From the NCBI GenBank assembly GCA_947623775.1, contig CANQHL010000060.1:1-7925 (forward strand): a stretch of DNA of 7,925 bases, read 5' to 3'. The translations under genes and the position numbers were made by a program. The notes under the pieces are model-generated. The model had not been told where the DNA came from and made no database searches. It saw only the letters and a list, made by a program, of their open reading frames with translations. Positions 5,712 to 7,925 of this stretch are shown one piece after another (position 1 is the stretch's first letter; every line of letters starts with the position of its first letter). Origin of the DNA: an uncultured Clostridia bacterium. Lineage in GTDB: Bacteria > Bacillota > Clostridia > Christensenellales > UBA1242.

Positions 5712-6275
5712 ATGAAAAATAGAAGAATCGCAGCTATTATCGGCTTGTCTATGGCTCTAATCGGGCTTGCTTCACTTTTGACTTACTTTATTTTGTTTCT
5801 TGAATTTGCATCGGACGACATAAATGATATTCCAAAAGTGTCACTAAGTTTTTTGATTATAAACATTTCACTTTGTCTTTTATGTTTATGCTTAAATTGT
5901 TTCCCTCTTTCCTTTTCGGAACGTTCAACAAGAATTGTCACAATAGTTTCTAACAGCGTGTTAATCACAACCTATTGCATTTTGGTTGCTCTGCTTGGAT
6001 TTGTATTTCAATTTATTGTTTTTCCTTCCATTTTAAGCATAGGCGGAATGGTGGTTTCAAACGTGTTTTATGCCCTCAGTCTTTTCGATGAAAAAAGCAC
6101 TGATGCAAGCACAAAAACCGATGATGAACTGCTGGAAGAAAAACTTGCAAATGTGATAAAACTTTACGATAGTGGCAAACTTAGCCAAGAAGAATTTACA
6201 TTGTTGAAACAATCATACATACAGAAGTATTCACATCAAAAAACAAATCCTGAACAAGAACCTGATCAAATATAA
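5712..6275 (+). CDS. Four-helix membrane protein with SHOCT-like C-terminus
   Basis: This is a 187-residue protein. I start at ATG 5712 because GGAGGG (5702-5707) is correctly spaced for it; an in-frame TTG at 5700 would overlap that site. Hydrophobic segments at about 7-30, 43-65, 74-97 and 101-124 predict four membrane helices. The tail from 126 is polar, and residues 139-171 (LLEEKLANVIKLYDSGKL, then SQEEFTLLKQSYI) match the SHOCT pattern of a short two-helix C-terminal domain (LxxLYDxGxIxxEEFxxxK) found on many bacterial membrane proteins, thought to mediate oligomerisation. The final 15 residues are Gln/Glu/Pro-rich and disordered. Only 33 bases separate it from the gene at 5091 with no terminator between, so they are probably cotranscribed and share the C9-spacer promoter. 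The specific role is unknown. Confidence 0.85.
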   Translation: MKNRRIAAIIGLSMALIGLASLLTYFILFLEFASDDINDIPKVSLSFLIINISLCLLCLCLNCFPLSFSERSTRIVTIVSNSVLITTYCILVALLGFVFQFIVFPSILSIGGMVVSNVFYALSLFDEKSTDASTKTDDELLEEKLANVIKLYDSGKLSQEEFTLLKQSYIQKYSHQKTNPEQEPDQI

Positions 6276-6349
6276 CAACTAACAAAACCGAAATAATAAT
6301 ATAACAAAATAACTTAAATCAATAAAATGCAAATAACAAAATTTGCAAC

Positions 6350-6400
6350 AAAAAAGGCGTTTATAGTGACAATTGCTTCACGAATAAACGTCTTTTTTTT
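6350..6400. terminator. Bidirectional terminator between convergent operons
   Basis: GGCGTTTAT (6356-6364) pairs with ATAAACGTC (6384-6392) with one G-T pair. An inner GTGA/TCAC (6366-6369/6378-6381) extends the hairpin, leaving an eight-base loop. Eight T follow on the plus strand (6393-6400), and six A precede (6350-6355), giving six T on the minus strand. It therefore serves both the 5091-6275 operon and the 6438 acyltransferase gene. It lies 75 bases after one stop codon and 38 after the other. Confidence 0.85.
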
Positions 6401-6437
6401 GATATTTTTTACGAATTTTGTGGGGTTAATCAAAGTT

Positions 6438-7223
6438 TTAACCGTTTGCTTTTTCTTGATAATACTGCCCATAACAATCCTGCCAGGACTTCTCCGCCGC
6501 TTTCTTCATTTGCTCTAGCTTCTCCCTTTTGGTTAAGTTTGAATCAGGGAATATAGGTGGCAATATGTTTATTCGCAAACTCCTTATGCACCCCCGCTTT
6601 TTGGACTTTTTAAATGTACAAAAAACCGGCAAAATTGGCACGTTAAATTTTATCGCATAGTGAAATGCACCATCTTTCATTGGGCGTGGTTTTTGATAGT
6701 TCCACCACATGGATTGCTCGGGATAAAAATTGATTATCTTGCCCTTTTCAAGTTGGCGTTGCATTTCCTTGTTGAGATTTTTCATTGCTTCGGCATTTTG
6801 GCTAAAAGGCCACATTCCGCCATGTCGTATAATATGTCCGCCAATTCCTTTTTTGTTGTTCCATTGTCCCATCGTGTGAAAGGAATTGAAATTGCCAATT
6901 GCCCTCCGCACAAAAAGCGTGTCAAGGTAATGAAAATGATTGCAAATTGATATGGCTCCCTGCTTTTTTATGGCTTTAAGATTTTTCTTGCCAACCACCC
7001 TCGCTCCATAAAACTTTGTCAAAATGGTTCCAAAAGAAGCCAATGCACATCGCCAAAAGTATGTTTCAACAAGTTCATACCACGGTTGGCGGTATTTATA
7101 ATTTTTGTCCGGCACCGTCCAATTGTTGCCGTAGGGAATGGTCTCGCGATTGAATTGCCCCCTTTCCTCAAACACCTGCTGAATCCGCTCAATCTTTTCC
7201 CGCTTGGACCGTTTCTTCTTCAT
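6438..7223 (-). CDS. PlsC-family 1-acyl-glycerol-3-phosphate-type acyltransferase
   Basis: This is a 261-residue protein transferring a fatty acyl group, by family most likely to lysophosphatidate or a glycolipid at the inner membrane face. NHFHYLD (95-101) is the catalytic NHx4D motif. FYPEQSMW (166-173) is motif III, with Gln in place of the usual Gly of FPEG. VPILPV (195-200) is motif IV. The N-terminal 30 residues are strongly basic. There is no clear membrane helix, only a moderately hydrophobic stretch near 57-72. I chose ATG 7223 because GGAG (7229-7232) is five bases away; ATG 7226 and GTG 7229 are closer or overlap it. The start lies inside the 3' end of the glycosyltransferase gene (35-nt overlap), implying one mRNA and translational coupling. 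It ends before the bidirectional terminator at 6350-6400. Physiological substrate is not determinable from sequence; the pairing hints at a glycolipid or envelope lipid. Confidence 0.88.
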   Translation of the reverse strand: MKKKRSKREKIERIQQVFEERGQFNRETIPYGNNWTVPDKNYKYRQPWYELVETYFWRCALASFGTILTKFYGARVVGKKNLKAIKKQGAISICNHFHYLDTLFVRRAIGNFNSFHTMGQWNNKKGIGGHIIRHGGMWPFSQNAEAMKNLNKEMQRQLEKGKIINFYPEQSMWWNYQKPRPMKDGAFHYAIKFNVPILPVFCTFKKSKKRGCIRSLRINILPPIFPDSNLTKREKLEQMKKAAEKSWQDCYGQYYQEKANG

Positions 7224-7925
7224 CATCACTCCGCATAACTCTTTCAGTTGCTTTCCATTCTATCTCTTCATTCTTGCGTATTTTTCTTGCACTCGAAAAA
7301 TAAATTGGTATATATTCTATCAAATATATAGGGTTGAAAATGGCAATAGCCAAAACTTCTCTTTTAGTCAAATTTGAAAATGCGTGATTAGACGACATGA
7401 GGGCAAGTAGGCTGTAAAAATGAAGTATCAAATAAAGCGTGATAAGTGGAAATGCAACAAGGTGTTTTAATGCCTTAAACCACAAAACATTGCCCGCAAT
7501 TGAATAATAGGCCGCAAGTCCGATTCCTGAAAAAACAGTTATCGCCTCGCCCGCAAGAAAAACAAAATATGGAAGCAAGCCAAAAAAGTATTCAATTTCA
7601 CCTCGAGTTATTCTTCTTCTCGCTTTTATTTGTTTTTTGATTTTATCTTTATATTTTAAATCACATTGTTTATAGCCGGTAAGCCAACGCACGCGTCTTA
7701 CATAATTTTCTCGGTGACTTTTCGCCTCTTCAGTGTAAAGAATGGCACTTGGATAATAAATTGACTTGTATCCTCGCAGCAAACTGTCTAGTTTAAGTTC
7801 ATAATCCTCCGTCATTGTTCGATATGGCCAGCCGCCTATTTTTTCAATAACGTGTCGGCGTAACACAAGTCCTTGACCTATCAAAGTCAACGGCATACCC
7901 TTTTTGGTTCGATAGGCATTGCCTA
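7189..7925 (-). CDS. Family 2 membrane glycosyltransferase (5' end outside window)
   Basis: The frame is open from the right edge to the stop at 7189, so about 245 C-terminal residues are present and the UDP-binding N-terminal half is missing. Numbering from the internal Met at 7896: GQGLVLRR (7-14) and GGWPYRTMTEDYEL (21-34) include the TED motif around the putative catalytic acid (E30 D31). RRVRW (67-71) corresponds to the Q(R/Q)xRW motif of processive and ceramide-glucosyltransferase-like GT2 enzymes, with the first Gln replaced by Arg. Membrane segments follow at about 101-123, 127-140, 144-168 and 181-200, ending in a charged tail. The enzyme would transfer sugar from a nucleotide-sugar donor to a lipid or growing polysaccharide at the cytoplasmic membrane. 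The acyltransferase gene overlaps its end, suggesting joint work in glycolipid or envelope synthesis. The Met at 7896 is internal, not the start. Confidence 0.88.
   Translation of the reverse strand, partial: GNAYRTKKGMPLTLIGQGLVLRRHVIEKIGGWPYRTMTEDYELKLDSLLRGYKSIYYPSAILYTEEAKSHRENYVRRVRWLTGYKQCDLKYKDKIKKQIKARRRITRGEIEYFFGLLPYFVFLAGEAITVFSGIGLAAYYSIAGNVLWFKALKHLVAFPLITLYLILHFYSLLALMSSNHAFSNLTKREVLAIAIFNPIYLIEYIPIYFSSARKIRKNEEIEWKATERVMRSDDEEETVQAGKD

Noticed and set aside
5700..5714. TTG start for the SHOCT membrane protein
   Set aside because: It overlaps the GGAGGG ribosome binding site that is properly spaced for ATG 5712.
5783..5968. Minus-strand open frame opposite the SHOCT membrane protein gene
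   Set aside because: It is short, antisense to membrane helices and has no ribosome binding site or promoter.
6327..6950. Plus-strand open frames at 6327-6518 and 6660-6950
   Set aside because: The first runs through the bidirectional terminator into the acyltransferase gene; the second is antisense to its conserved motifs.

Overview
The window is AT-rich DNA with AGGAGG-type ribosome binding sites, several near-consensus sigma-A promoters (TTGACA-N17-TATAAT class) and hairpin-plus-U terminators. This fits a low-GC Gram-positive (Firmicutes, probably an uncultured clostridium-like gut organism). The taxonomic guess is inference from style and protein families; there is no rRNA or tRNA here.

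Layout. (1) 1-942, minus: start of a membrane-anchored, glycine-rich, probably surface-exposed protein that runs off the left edge. Upstream are two tandem promoters, one with a run of eight G in its spacer. (2) 1222-2496, minus: a 424-residue predicted zinc metallopeptidase (HELLHG ... NEVLTD, gluzincin type) with a consensus promoter and a terminator. (3) 2549-3608: about 1.06 kb without a credible gene, holding a 12-bp minisatellite, an 18-bp-arm inverted repeat, an unassigned segment and four tandem copies of a ~184-bp unit. (4) 3663-4694, minus: a protein resembling the DUF6273 group, with its own promoter and terminator. (5) 4695-5090: divergent intergenic region with phased T-tracts, a promoter carrying nine C in its spacer, and a long structured 5' leader. 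(6) 5091-6275, plus: a two-gene unit, an unrecognised 195-residue protein and a four-helix membrane protein with a SHOCT-like tail, closed by a bidirectional terminator. (7) 6438-7925, minus: a PlsC-type acyltransferase overlapping the end of a membrane glycosyltransferase (family 2), which runs off the right edge.

Most interesting signal. The only two long C/G homopolymers seen in this AT-rich window (C8 and C9) both sit exactly between the -35 and -10 boxes of otherwise strong promoters, giving spacers of 16 and 15 bp, both shorter than the optimal 17. Both promoters also have T-tract-rich upstream DNA. This is the architecture of promoters that phase-vary by slipped-strand tract-length change. 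One reads into a surface-protein gene and the other into the two-gene unit of unknown function. Phase variation itself is inference and needs read-level evidence.

How the genes relate. The glycosyltransferase and acyltransferase overlap and are very likely cotranscribed, pointing to a glycolipid or envelope pathway. The 195-residue protein and the SHOCT membrane protein form a second likely operon. The peptidase and the DUF6273-like gene appear monocistronic, and I see no functional link between them and their neighbours.
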